A DNA stretch of 64,000 nt, taken from NCBI GenBank assembly GCA_003254885.1, contig QANT01001000.1, positions 62,001 to 126,000 on the forward strand, given 5' to 3'. The DNA comes from Purshia tridentata (taxonomy: Eukaryota > Streptophyta > Magnoliopsida > Rosales > Rosaceae). Below the pieces are notes generated by a model that was not told the origin of the DNA, did not search any database, and worked only from the letters and a program-made list of their open reading frames with translations. Below, piece after piece: positions 37,517-48,752 of the stretch (positions are counted from its first letter, which is position 1; every line of letters begins with the position of its first letter). A program made the translations under genes and the position numbers.

Positions 37517-39147
37517 TGGAGAGTTTGTTTAGATTTGGAAGAGTGAGATGAGGAGTAAATGTAGGGGAGAGTACTAGTGCGAGACGGAGAATTTGGTCTC
37601 CCCCTAAAATCGTTTTTGGCAAAGCTAATTGCCTCTTTAACATTTATTTATTACATCCAATATTGCTTATTGCACGCGCGTGACTCCGTGCGTGGATCGG
37701 TATCAAAATTTTGCCACGTGGATTTCGATCAGGACAAAAGTCTAAGAAAATTATTTTATAATCGCAAATTTAGATTTTTCTGGGGCTTTATTTGTTAGGT
37801 CATTGATTTTAAATACCTAATTTTTTAATTTTTTAATTTATATTTTAAAATTTAATAGTACTATAAATTAAGTATTATTTAAAAAGTCAAATAAAATAAT
37901 AAAATAAAAACATAAAATTTTATAAATATTACATCACATATTATTATAATAAAAAATAAATTAAAAAAATTACATCTTAAATAGTCATAATTATTCGTTA
38001 AAGAAGATATTTTCATTAGTTATGCTTTAATTATTAATTAACCAAAAAAAGCTTTATTTATTAATTAAGGAGATAGGACTATAGGAGATACTTTTGTTCA
38101 CAGATTTGGCTTGCGTACATATCCTAATCCAACTCTTTTTAAATTTATCGTTTATTTGAGTGTTTGAATTTTGCCTTAATGTTTCGTTATTTGCTTTTTA
38201 GCTTCATGTTTTAAATATAAATATAAATATGAAACCTTAAATTTTATAAATTAAATTATAAACTTTGATATGATTACATGACATTACGTACACCTTGTGG
38301 CTTGTGAATGTGGAGTAATCATAATAGTGGTTATTTGCTTAATATGATGATATCTAAACTAAATAAACACTGTTTATTACTAGATATTAATAAGAAATAA
38401 GAAGGAAAATCCAGAAAAACGGTTGTATTTAGAACTAAATTATGAAAGACAGATTTGCACAAAATAGGATGCTTATGAATTTCGTTGGAAAATGTCTTAA
38501 TTAAATCATTGGATAATTAATTAATATATTAAGGATCCGGCCATCATGTAATCCGCATTACTCATGTGTTCAGATATATCTTCATTATTAGTTATTGAAC
38601 ACAAGAATCTTTTGATTTAGTATATATATTTATTAAGTTTGCGCTGTAGTGTAACATGTTCTGTTTTTTTTTTTTATTGTCTTTAATACATATAGGCTTA
38701 TATTTATAGATTAAATAACTGAAATAGGAAGTTGAAACAGGAGTGTTTTTAGAGATGTGGCAGAGCCAAATTGAGTCCTCCTGGATCCAGACTTAGATAG
38801 ATTTAACTAAATAAAGTTGATTTGGGATCACCTGCCTTTCAAAAGAGATCTAATTGATACTGATCAAATATTGTTCCCTCGATCTGAATATTCTTTTATA
38901 CGTATACAAATTGAATAGTATTATAAGTCATGTTAGTCAATACAAATCTAAAATAAAATGAATGATCAGAATAGAATATGATCTGATGATCACCATCTCC
39001 TCGTGATCACTTGTAAACTTTGGGGCGATGTATTGTTATTATAAAGAAATTAAGTAGCATATATATAGAATATATATTTTTAAAAGTTTGTTGTTGTTTA
39101 GTGAAGTTGGGCGATGCTTATTATGTTTTTGCCAGTTGGATGTCTTC

Positions 39148-39198
39148 AAAGTAACACTAGTAAAGTGGCCAAAAAAAAAGAAAAAGAAAAGTAACACT
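39148..39198 (+). repeat. Micro-insertion with 11 bp direct repeats (GGCC-A type)
   Basis: AAAGTAACACT at 39148-39158 and 39188-39198 flanks a 29 bp segment AGTAAAGTGGCC followed by A-rich sequence with G interruptions. See the findings for the family. Confidence 0.6.
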
Positions 39199-39777
39199 CG
39201 TATAGCTCCAGAATATGATTCTTGTCCAGATAAGTGGACCAGATGGTAGCAAGGCAATCACGTGGAAGCTTCTTTATCAACAGTGTTTCCACCACGGACT
39301 AAGACTTTGCAGCTCTGTACTACTACTCGTTCGTTTTTTTTTAAAAAAAAAATTCAGAGAAAAAAGCATTCCAAAAGTCGCTTTTCGGTCCGTAAATATC
39401 TCTCCGTCTTTTCTCCTTCCTTGTAGAAAAATTATGAGGAATATTCACATTTCTTTCCAATCATCTTGTTAACCTAACCATGGTTGTCTCTAACTTCCTC
39501 ATTTTCATTGTCCAATAATTAACATACGGCTGGATGAGTGGATGAGATATAATGATTCATAGTTTCATCATTTTGTATTGATTTGATTGAATTTCCAGGT
39601 CGTACAAAACAATGCTTGATATGGATTGATGGGATGTATGATTTGCTTCAAATTCAATACATTTTGTACGCTTGCGCCGAACAATTTCTCATGCATTATG
39701 ATCACACAGTTAAGTCCACAAATGACTATATGATCATCTTACACTGCCACAGCCCCACAACCTTTCTTTCTGCGGTT

Positions 39778-39818
39778 AAAGTTTTCTATTCTTGGCCAAA
39801 AAAAGAAAAAGTTTTCTA
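39778..39818 (+). repeat. Micro-insertion with 11 bp direct repeats (GGCC-A type)
   Basis: AAAGTTTTCTA at 39778-39788 and 39808-39818 flanks the 19 bp TTCTTGGCCAAAAAAAGAA. Confidence 0.6.
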
Positions 39819-40445
39819 ATATTCAAATATTCAAATATTCAAGTTTTCAACCCAACTCCATGCTTCCTGAAAGGGATATTTTTATTTGAGCTCCAAGACT
39901 GTAAATTGAATAAAATGAAGCCGATTAAGATGGTTTAATATCAATAAAAATGAGGTGTTAGGTTGGAGCTCTGCCAGTGGCCCAATACCAAATAAGTGGG
40001 TGTCTTGAATTAGGTCTGTAAAGCGTCCAATTTTGCACAAATACCACCAAAACAATAAGTTAATGTACACCAAATCTTGGGTGACAGGGATATCACATGG
40101 TAATCGAGGTGTAAATACATTAAAGCCCAATTCGATATGTGCTTTCTCCCAATGGTCCGAAGATTTCAGCCCAACATGAATACAGGCCCAACTTGGAAGA
40201 CTAATTTATTTAAAAAATGAAATGAAAGCAAAATAGGTGAGACTTGCACGCGTCGAAGCGTAATTACATACTAGACGCTTGGAAAGGGTCCTACAAATAT
40301 TTGGCTATTTGCATGAAGTACAAGCAACGCATCCTTGCTTCGCCTTCGCACTTTCTTGATTTTTGGCAATTAATTAATTTTCGACATTATTTGGACATGG
40401 ATAAAGGCAAAGGTATGTATAGTTAATGCAACAACCTCCGCGCCG

Positions 40446-40453
40446 TATATAAA
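40446..40453 (+). promoter_or_regulatory. Candidate TATA box upstream of the orphan MFS first exon
   Basis: TATATAAA about 270 bp before the ATG at 40721. It suggests the orphan exon has, or had, its own promoter. Confidence 0.35.
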
Positions 40454-40720
40454 TTTGAAGACAAAAGTGTAGTGAGTACACCATACACGCATTGTATTGT
40501 TTTGAATCAAGGTCTGAGCTCCATCCCTTTGCTGTTTAAGCAGGTAGCTAGTGTTTAATGTAGCCAAGTCAATGAAAGTGGGAGGAGGCATTTCCTTATT
40601 TTCTTGAGCTATCTACTTTTCTCTCCTTACTTATAATTAGCATTTAGCAGTAGTGCTGGTACACATACACTAGTTGATAGAGTTGATTAGTGGTAATTTA
40701 GCTAGGAAGGAGTGATCGAA

Positions 40721-40897
40721 ATGGAAAAGCTTTCAGAGGTTTCGGGGTTAAGCTGGCACCTGTTCATAACAATCTTTCTGCACAACTTCTCGACGTTTAT
40801 GGTGATTCCGGCCATCACTGACGTTACTATGACCGCGCTTTGTCCCGGAAGAGATGAGTGCTCAATCGCTATCTACCTCACTGGATTTCAACAAGCG
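40721..40897 (+). pseudogene. Orphan first exon of an MFS transporter (alternative first exon or gene fragment)
   Basis: 59 codons from ATG 40721 to a GTACGT donor after GFQQA. They are homologous throughout to exon 1 of the intact transporter at 42065 (shared FMVIPAITDVTM.ALCP and AIYL.GFQQ) but clearly diverged at the N-terminus. No downstream exons of a second gene follow before 42065. The donor is phase 0, so it could splice in frame to exon 2 at 42756. It is either a second promoter/first exon of the same gene or the relic of a tandem paralogue. Confidence 0.65.
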
Positions 40898-42064
40898 GTA
40901 CGTACGTTCCTATATATATACATTCATCTTCTACTTCTACTTTATGCCGGCAGGTCATGCATGTATTTCCAAATACAGTAGCTACCATTTGTTTCTCAAA
41001 AAAATCTTAGCAAATTGCATGTTATCTTAATTTTGAAAATTATTTTAGTCTAGCTAATTAAGATCGAGGCCCCAGACAGGCTGAGTTTAATTTTCTTTGA
41101 CTTGCTAAATACTTCATTAATCAAACATGTTATCACTTAAATTTTACTTTTCTAACGAATTAAGGGTACATTAATTAACTCAGTGATTAATGTACATTAA
41201 GGGTGCATTAATTCAGAGATCTGTCTTGAATCTGGATAATTTTGTTTCTACTGTACATCCTCTGTTGCTCTGTATGTTGTTGATATATCCCTCAATTTTC
41301 AAACCAAATGTTCAATCACGTAAGTAAATAGTAAATCTAAATCCAGCAAAATCTTTCCCCCTCTTCCAAGGAAACTTCCCTTCAGCTTCAGCTTTCACGT
41401 ACTATTACAGTTTTAAGGAATGTGGACAAATTGTCAAAACTGAGGGTCCATCCATCACACTTTACTTTATTTCTTCTTTAACACTTTAAATTTACTCAAT
41501 TAATTAGCAAAGTACGTACTTCGTGTTTCATTTTTAACTTTCGTTGCGTACCCACTACCCAATATCGAATCAACGGATCGGACGGCCTGCTTTGAACTAA
41601 ATGTGCCTTTCATGCTTTTGTTAAAATGGGTCTTATTAATATGACAGTCCCTGTGGTTTAAACCACGCACTTGTAGTAATAGAGCTATACACTGTCATGG
41701 GCGACGTCATGAACAACATGCATATGCATAATCATGCTGTCATTGTTTTACTAGTTCATGCAATATTGTTAATGAAATTGACACTCTAGCTAAATTAAAG
41801 ACTAGCTATCTCCTATATAGTATATAGTAGGTACAGAGTAAGTGCGCAAACAAAATCAGATAACACGCACACATTCACATTAATTTAATTAATTAATACT
41901 CGTCTGCTTTGAAGTTAAGAGCAAGCGTTTCTGTGAGTCGGTGAGGGCCTGGGGTGGCTTTTTACTTTGAGCTAGCTTCTCCTGGTCTTAATTAATAATC
42001 TCATAAAGTTTGCTGGCTTGGCTTTGTTTGATCGAGAAATCATAGAACATATGATATATGATCG

Positions 42065-44037
42065 ATGATGGAAAGGGTATCATCAGGTGGGGTGAGCCAC
42101 CTATTGATGACAGTATTCCTCTATAATTTTTCTATGTTCATGGTCATTCCGGCAATCACCGATGTCACCATGTCTGCACTTTGTCCTGCCAAAAACGAGT
42201 GCTCATTCGCTATTTACCTCTCCGGATTTCAACAAGGGGTACTAAATTAATAAATTTCTTGCATGCATTAATTATGCGTTCATTCTTTTTTTGTTTTTTT
42301 CGTTTTCAGTTTTTACATATTCTACTAGCTATACCTTGATTTGCCCCAACATGACAAAAGGGTTTCTCTTTTTCTCTACGTGGCTGTTTCTGCCCATGGG
42401 AAATTGCGCTTGGGTTTCACGAGGAGTGCGCATTTTGGCCTTCAGTTATATTAGCTTATGGACAAACTTGGCCACTTGGGAATCAAAGACATCGACCAAC
42501 GATCACATTTTAATTGTCTTGCTCATTCATGAGTCACGTCATCATTAAATGCTTTTATTTTATACATTCTTAATCTTACCCTTATCATCTTAATTTTCAT
42601 TCAAATTATCCTGATGTTGACTCTTCTGTAATTCAATTTCTAGCTACCTAGCCTTGTCCTGCTCGATCAGGCTAATTCCAAATTAAGTTTATTCACTATA
42701 TACTTTAATTATAATTAGTTAAAATTAGAATATGTGATTATGCGCATGCATGCAGATCATAGGGCTGGGAACATTGGTGATGATGCCTTTGATAGGGAAT
42801 CTGTCAGACAAGTACGGGAGAAAAGCTTTGCTTACACTGCCAATGATTTTCACAATTATCCCCTTAGGTACGCGTACGCATATATATAGTTACTCATTGA
42901 TCTTTATTTTTTTTCTGTTAAACTTGATCATTGTAGTCTAAACTAAAATGGACATGGATAATTAACTCATCTCAAGGATCGAAGGAATAAATTGGCCCTA
43001 CTTTAATAATATTGCTCATTAGTATTACTCATCTCATCTCAAGGATATACAGAGCCAATTACTATGATTATGTAACTGCCACTATATACTAAAGAAAAAA
43101 ACTCTAAATTGATAATTCAGTGCCACTGACTCAATAAAGAAGCTTGTATATATGCACGCACAAGAAAAAGAAAAAGACAAAAGATAAGATCGAACATTAA
43201 AAGAAAAAATGTAGAATGTAAAATATTCAACCACGACCCTTACTTTTATTTTTTTCTTTTTCTTTTGGGTACGTTATATATTAATTCAAAGTTCAAACTC
43301 TACCTTTATTAGATTCTTTTCCTTTGAACTAAAATCTCTAGATTGGAATATCATAACGTGGATTTTATTGAATTTGTTGAATTTATGGGTGAGTGGACCT
43401 AGACACCTTGATGTGGGCTACGAAAGGAGTGTCAAATGCTCACTACACTCTATTCCTAAACATAAGCGGAGGGTTTCGGAAACAAAACAGAGGGTCTTTT
43501 TAGAACTTCCCATTTCGTTTAATGTAATTTATGCATACAGGCATATTAGCTTACAGCAGGAGAAGGAATTTCTTCTACGTGTACTTGGTGGCCAAGACCC
43601 TGACCGCCATGGTTTGTGAAGGCAGCGTTCACTGCCTCGCCCTTGCCTATGTGGTAATAATTTCTCTCTCTCTCTCACATTCTAATTTGGGCTGAACAGG
43701 CAATCAGGGCCATTGAACCAAGCCCACTTTCTATAATTGATTGGGCTTTCTATTTTCATTGAACCAAGCCCACTTTTTAATTAGTAATAACGGTCCGTCT
43801 CTTTCCCTCCCGTATTTCCCTACTCAGCACCTTTGCTCTCTGCGCCTGCTCTTAATAGTAAACACATTTGTTTGACTGATTGACGTGTGAAATACTCGAT
43901 TATTGATTTATCAGGCAGATAATGTCCCGGAAAGCCAACGAGCCTCGAAGTTCGGAGTGCTGTCAGGGATTAGTTCCTCTGCATTCGTCTGCGGAACCCT
44001 ATTTACTCGTTTCCTCTCCACTTCCTCCACTTTCCAG

Positions 44038-44105
<68 letters not shown>

Positions 44106-46913
44106 ATGTAATTATGTAGTATATATAGTTATGATACTGATTGTGTTAATATTATTTTGATTATTAATTAGCTTGCGACGTTGGTGGCGATGGTAGCAGC
44201 TGTGTACATGAGGATTTTCCTACCGGATTCCAACATAGACCAGAATCTTTGCGCTCCATTACTCTCAAATGAGAAGCTAAAGATTACAAATTTGGGTGAA
44301 AATCCAATGCAGCTCAACAAAAAGTTGCCTTCATTGGATGATTTAATGGCCTTGTTGAAAACGAGGTCAGTCAATTTCCTTCCCTTATTACTAAGCTCTA
44401 AGCATATTCCCTTCCTTCCCTGCAATCAAATTAATTGCATTGCTTCCTCTTAAATCTTAATTTGCAGTCCAACATTTTCGCAAGCTGCCATTGTTGCGTT
44501 TTTCAGCAATCTGGCGGATGTTGGCCTTCATGCTTCAATGATGGTACCTCCACGATCCTATCCTATGAATTAGGGGCATCTTTATTTTTCTTCTTTCTGC
44601 TTATCGTTTGTATGCATCAATTTAATCCTTGAATTAGTCGCTCTCTCGTAGCTTATAGCCATTTCAACCGCTCATACTGTTCACATCTTAGTCTGATTTT
44701 CCAACAATGTGGGATTCAAATTATCAATAATGGTAGTTTGCTCACTTATAGTATAATAAGTTCCAGAGCACATTAAGAGTCACAACACAATTTTTTTATT
44801 ATAGTCTTCAAATTTAGATAAGTGTATTTCAACTCAGCTATGTTTAAAATATTCAAAGTTAAAGATTAATCCTTTATGGATTTGAACAGCGATGTATGCC
44901 TTTAATGCCAACAAATGAAACACACATTACCTTCACGCTTTTCATTAGAATTGATTCCTCTCCTTGCTCAAGAGCCCTTAAATTTTCAAACTTGGCCCGC
45001 AAGTGGTGATAAATTTAGAAATAGGCCAACTGAAAGTTGGTTATATTGTTGTCTTGTCTTTGTGTATGATATATAATCATTTACTGGTAAGCTGTGTTGC
45101 ACGAAAGAAGATTGCAGTGGTTGAAATTCATTCTTTGTTGTGCAGTACTACTTAAAAGCTCGGTTTCACTTCAACAAGGATCAATTTGCTGACCTAATGG
45201 TGATTTCTGGGGTTGCAGGCACAATTTCACAGGTATTTCTCACTGCTTTGATTTTTCTGCCTTATCATTTCCTTTGCATATTAGTTATTACTTTCCTTTA
45301 CGGTTTCCATTTTGATTTTCCATGTTACTAAAAATATAACTTCATGAAGCTGCTTGTCATGCCCTTGTTGGCCCCTGCTTTAGGGGAGGAGAGGCTACTT
45401 TCGATAGGGCTGCTTTTTAGCTGTGCACATGTAAGCTTTAATTAGTTCCCCACATGTTACAATAATTTTATCTTAATTGTAAGGCAACTGTGGATTTGTA
45501 AATGGATCTATTGCATCTACTCACCAAACACAAAACGAAATAAAACTATGCATCTTGGCATGTATTGTAAGCTTTAATCTAATCATTTGCGTATTGAATG
45601 CAGATGTTTCTTTATGGCATTGCGTGGTCCTTCTGGGTACTCCTTTGCAACTTTACTGCCAATCATAAGTGTCCCCTTCCATTTTGGACAAATTACTACT
45701 AATGTGTTTTAGTATATAATAGGACTTTATCAATTTCATTGATTGTTTATGGTAAATGTTTGAGCTAACTTATGTTGTCTCAGTATGGCTAACATTTTGA
45801 AAGGCTATAGGTCCCATATGCTGCTGCCATGTTCTCCATCTTTTATGTGTTCGCCCAGCCATGTGTAAGTTTCATCATTTATGGTTTCTAAGTTGAACAT
45901 TTACCCAAATTTTGCCTTTAGAGTAATTCAGTTCAAACTTTACAGATGCGAAGCATTGTATCTAAACAAGTTGGGTCGTCTGAGCAGGTAGTTTTCTTGA
46001 GAACTGTCTCCAACTTGATTGATAGGCTTATTCTGGCATTCTTTTGGATCCAATTCCTTTTGCTATGTCCAAATTTTTTATATGTTCCTTCCAGGGGAAG
46101 GCTCAAGGTTGCATTTCAGGCATATGTTCCTTTGCAAATGTTATATCTCCCATTGCTTTCTCTCCTTTAACAGGTGATTTGGAACTCATTTTGAAATTTT
46201 GTTAGGCCAAAAAGTCATTTTAAATTAATAAAGTCAAGTTGTTATTGCAGCTTTGTTCCTGTCCGAAAGAGCGCCGTTTAATTTCCCTGGTTTTAGTATC
46301 ATGTGCGTCGGATTTGCTGCGGTAAGAGCTTATGCATTGTGATATAGATGTTTGTTCTAGTCTGCAACAAGTTGTTATAACTGTTGTCTCCTTTCTTGAG
46401 AATGCACACTTTATTTTCAATTGTTAGAGACAATTTCGGATCCGGGAATGATTCTTAGGATGAGCCTTGTTTGGTCAAGCTTTTTAGTTTGTCTTGTAAA
46501 CTTGATAAAATATGTAATTTTGCATATAAAGGCATTGTGAGCACCTACTTGTCTTAAAAGATTAGAGTAAGTTAATAAAAAAAGTTGCATCCAGGATAAT
46601 GAGCTAAAAATTTCATTTCAACCTTATAAAATTAATGCTTTGAGATGACTGAAGGTCAGGGCTTTTTGGGAGACTCTTATATGATTTGCTGTATAAGTCG
46701 GAATTGCATTTTGCATATGCAATTATGCGCATCTGCATAGTTCAGCATAATCGCATTGTGTTGTTTCAGCTTTGTACTTTAGTTTCTTGTTGAGTTGATA
46801 AAGGGATTTTTATTGTGTAGATGATAGCCTTTATCCAAAGTGTGATTCTAAAGGCTCCCCTTCCCATCTCAAGTCATGGGGTCAGCAGAAATTGCAATCA
46901 CATGGAGCCTTAG
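42065..46913 (+). CDS. MFS transporter, hippocampus-abundant-transcript / TetA-like family
   Basis: Twelve-helix major facilitator of unknown substrate. CDS join(42065..42238, 42756..42867, 43541..43653, 43915..44037, 44172..44365, 44468..44543, 45146..45232, 45350..45430, 45604..45636, 45811..45864, 45946..45987, 46095..46173, 46251..46321, 46821..46913), 443 aa; all 14 exons are in phase with GT-AG junctions. MFS motif A is GNLSDKYGRKALL after helix 2. Typical family blocks include VMMPLIGNLSD, TLTAMVCEGSVHCLALAYV, ADNVPESQRASKFGVLSG and VAFFSNLADVG. ATG 42068 is an equally possible start. Related Arabidopsis genes (At2g16970-16990 cluster) are tandem (from memory), consistent with the orphan exon upstream. 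The last exon (30 codons) is the least certain. Confidence 0.88.
43710..43780. repeat. Short direct repeat in MFS intron 3
   Basis: CATTGAACCAAGCCCACTTT followed by (C/T)TA occurs twice with a 46 bp period (about 43711 and 43757). A small tandem duplication. Confidence 0.6.
44041..44105 (+). repeat. CT/AT compound microsatellite at a splice donor
   Basis: An uninterrupted CT run (about 27 units) followed by AT units, starting three bases after the GT donor of MFS intron 4 (44038). Probably highly polymorphic. Confidence 0.9.
46186..46226 (+). repeat. Micro-insertion with 12-13 bp direct repeats (GGCC-A type) in MFS intron 12
   Basis: TCATTTTGAAATT at 46186-46198 and TCATTTTAAATT at 46215-46226 flank the 16 bp TTGTTAGGCCAAAAAG. 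Confidence 0.5.
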
Positions 46914-48752
46914 TTTAATAATGTCAAAACTCGAACATAAAATTGTTCCTTGACTCACTTTGAAGTTGCGATGTAAATTATCGGCAATGTAATTTTGGTT
47001 CGTGTTTGGAAGGTAACAATGTGGAGACTGGTTTTGTTTTCATGCAAAGTCGGCTTCAAAAGTAAACAAAACATGATGTTGAGGACCTGAAAGCCCAAAC
47101 ATGGAATTCTCCTATCATAAGAGATTAATTCCGAAATGTGTTTTCATTTTTGTAACAGATCATTGGACATTATATTAGTATGTTAGAACAGAATAAACCA
47201 AATGTAATAGTTTATTTTGAAACTTGATTTTCAATTACACTAGAAATCTTAGCATCTATCTTAGTTATTTGTTTCGATTGACAGAGAGCTTAGGTAGAGG
47301 GATTGTCCTTTTCTGACTTGGTTTTCTCAGCTTCTCTTAGTTTGAAGCCTTTTACTGACTAAAATTTTTGGGGACAAAGGAGCTGCCATCACATCTCTCA
47401 TCTCTCATCTCAAGCCAACGAAACTCTTTGAGCAAAGAAAATTAACAAACCTTTTGCAACGTATTAAATTGGGTTAGACAACTCATATTTCGTGGTCCGC
47501 ATGACAGCAAATCATACCTCAATATTATAACATTATGTCAGAAGTCAGAACGTTAACATCACGTGGCGAACAACTGATTATGGTAGAATTCATGCCATGA
47601 ACCAAAGGCTGAGTAAAAAATAATATAATACAACATCACTCTTCACATTAAATTCACCGGCAATTTTTCATGGAAATGTTCTAGAGGATGATGAAAGTAT
47701 AGAGATAGATAAATCACAAATAGTTTATCGATCTCTAAATATGAGAATTTAACTATTTAAGATATTATAAGCAACAACATGCGATGCGAATATGCGGGAG
47801 AGAATGAATGAGTACAAATTTAGAAAGTAACAAGTGACAAAAAATGATAAATTGAATCACATACGGCTTGTGCATAAAAGTAAATGAAAATGTTTATGCA
47901 TAAATTGCTTTCCTTACTATTGGTGAAAGTAGCAAGTGTCACTTCATTAACAAATTAACAAGATGGGTATGCAGACCCAAAAAATAGAAAGAAAATTAAA
48001 AAATATGGCGGGCCTCCTTGTTTATGCAAAACATCAATTTTCTCATCTTATTGGTAATAAGTCGCTATTCCAAGTTGGTGGAGGTAGCTGGTCTCATTTT
48101 CAATTTAGTTCAACTTACTGTACTACTTTCAAGTTTTGCATCGCCCTTCATTGTGGGTATTAATATTCTATATAGAAAATGTATACTTCTATAATTATTT
48201 ATTTTTTAATTTTGTTTTTCAACTTACGTGTCATTATGAATTCTTATTAAAATTATAATTTCTTTATCAAATAAATTAAAACTGATTGACTTGAGAGATA
48301 TTGCTTTTGAAAATATTTCAATAGAACATCAAATGGAAGTTGAACTTCTGATCATATGAGATAAGAATTGTAACACTAAATCAAATTAGACCCACTTAGC
48401 ACCAAGACCAATCCACAAAATCCCTTAAACAACAGTAAGGCTTCCAAAAATGGTTAAAATGCCAGGTTGCACTCGAGAAGACGACCCTCCACGTGTCCCA
48501 TATATATTTAGTTGGGTTTTATAGAAAAAGAGCGTGCAACTCCATAATTCACATTTCCAAGCAAAGGTGAAAGGCCTAATCTGAACGTCCCGCGTATTTT
48601 CTGGCCTCACCGCCTTGGGTCACTGCCGTTGGCTTCGTCGGAGGACCCAAGCAAAGTCGGTCGGTCGTATATTTCTCCCCGCCTCGTTCCTCCGGCTACA
48701 GCCAACGACCCCTGCCTCTCCCATTTATCACCTTCTGAATATATTAACGGCA
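46914..48752. other. Intergenic region, MFS to PLD-delta
   Basis: About 1.8 kb. Contains the MFS 3' UTR, AT-rich sequence and the PLD-delta promoter and 5' UTR with an ABRE/TATA pair (separate entry). No gene seen. Confidence 0.6.
48489..48510 (+). promoter_or_regulatory. ABRE-like G-box and TATA box of PLD-delta
   Basis: CCACGTGTCC (ACGT core, ABRE type) is followed two bases later by TATATATTTA, about 245 bp before the ATG. An ABA-response element abutting the TATA box would fit the reported ABA/dehydration induction of PLD-delta. Motif evidence only. Confidence 0.45.

Larger units (their letters stand above)
37517..40720. other. Intergenic region, SMT2 to MFS locus
   Basis: About 3.2 kb, very AT-rich in its first half. 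It contains the SMT2 promoter and two GGCC-A-rich micro-insertions with direct repeats (39148-39198, 39778-39818). No gene recognised. Confidence 0.6.
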
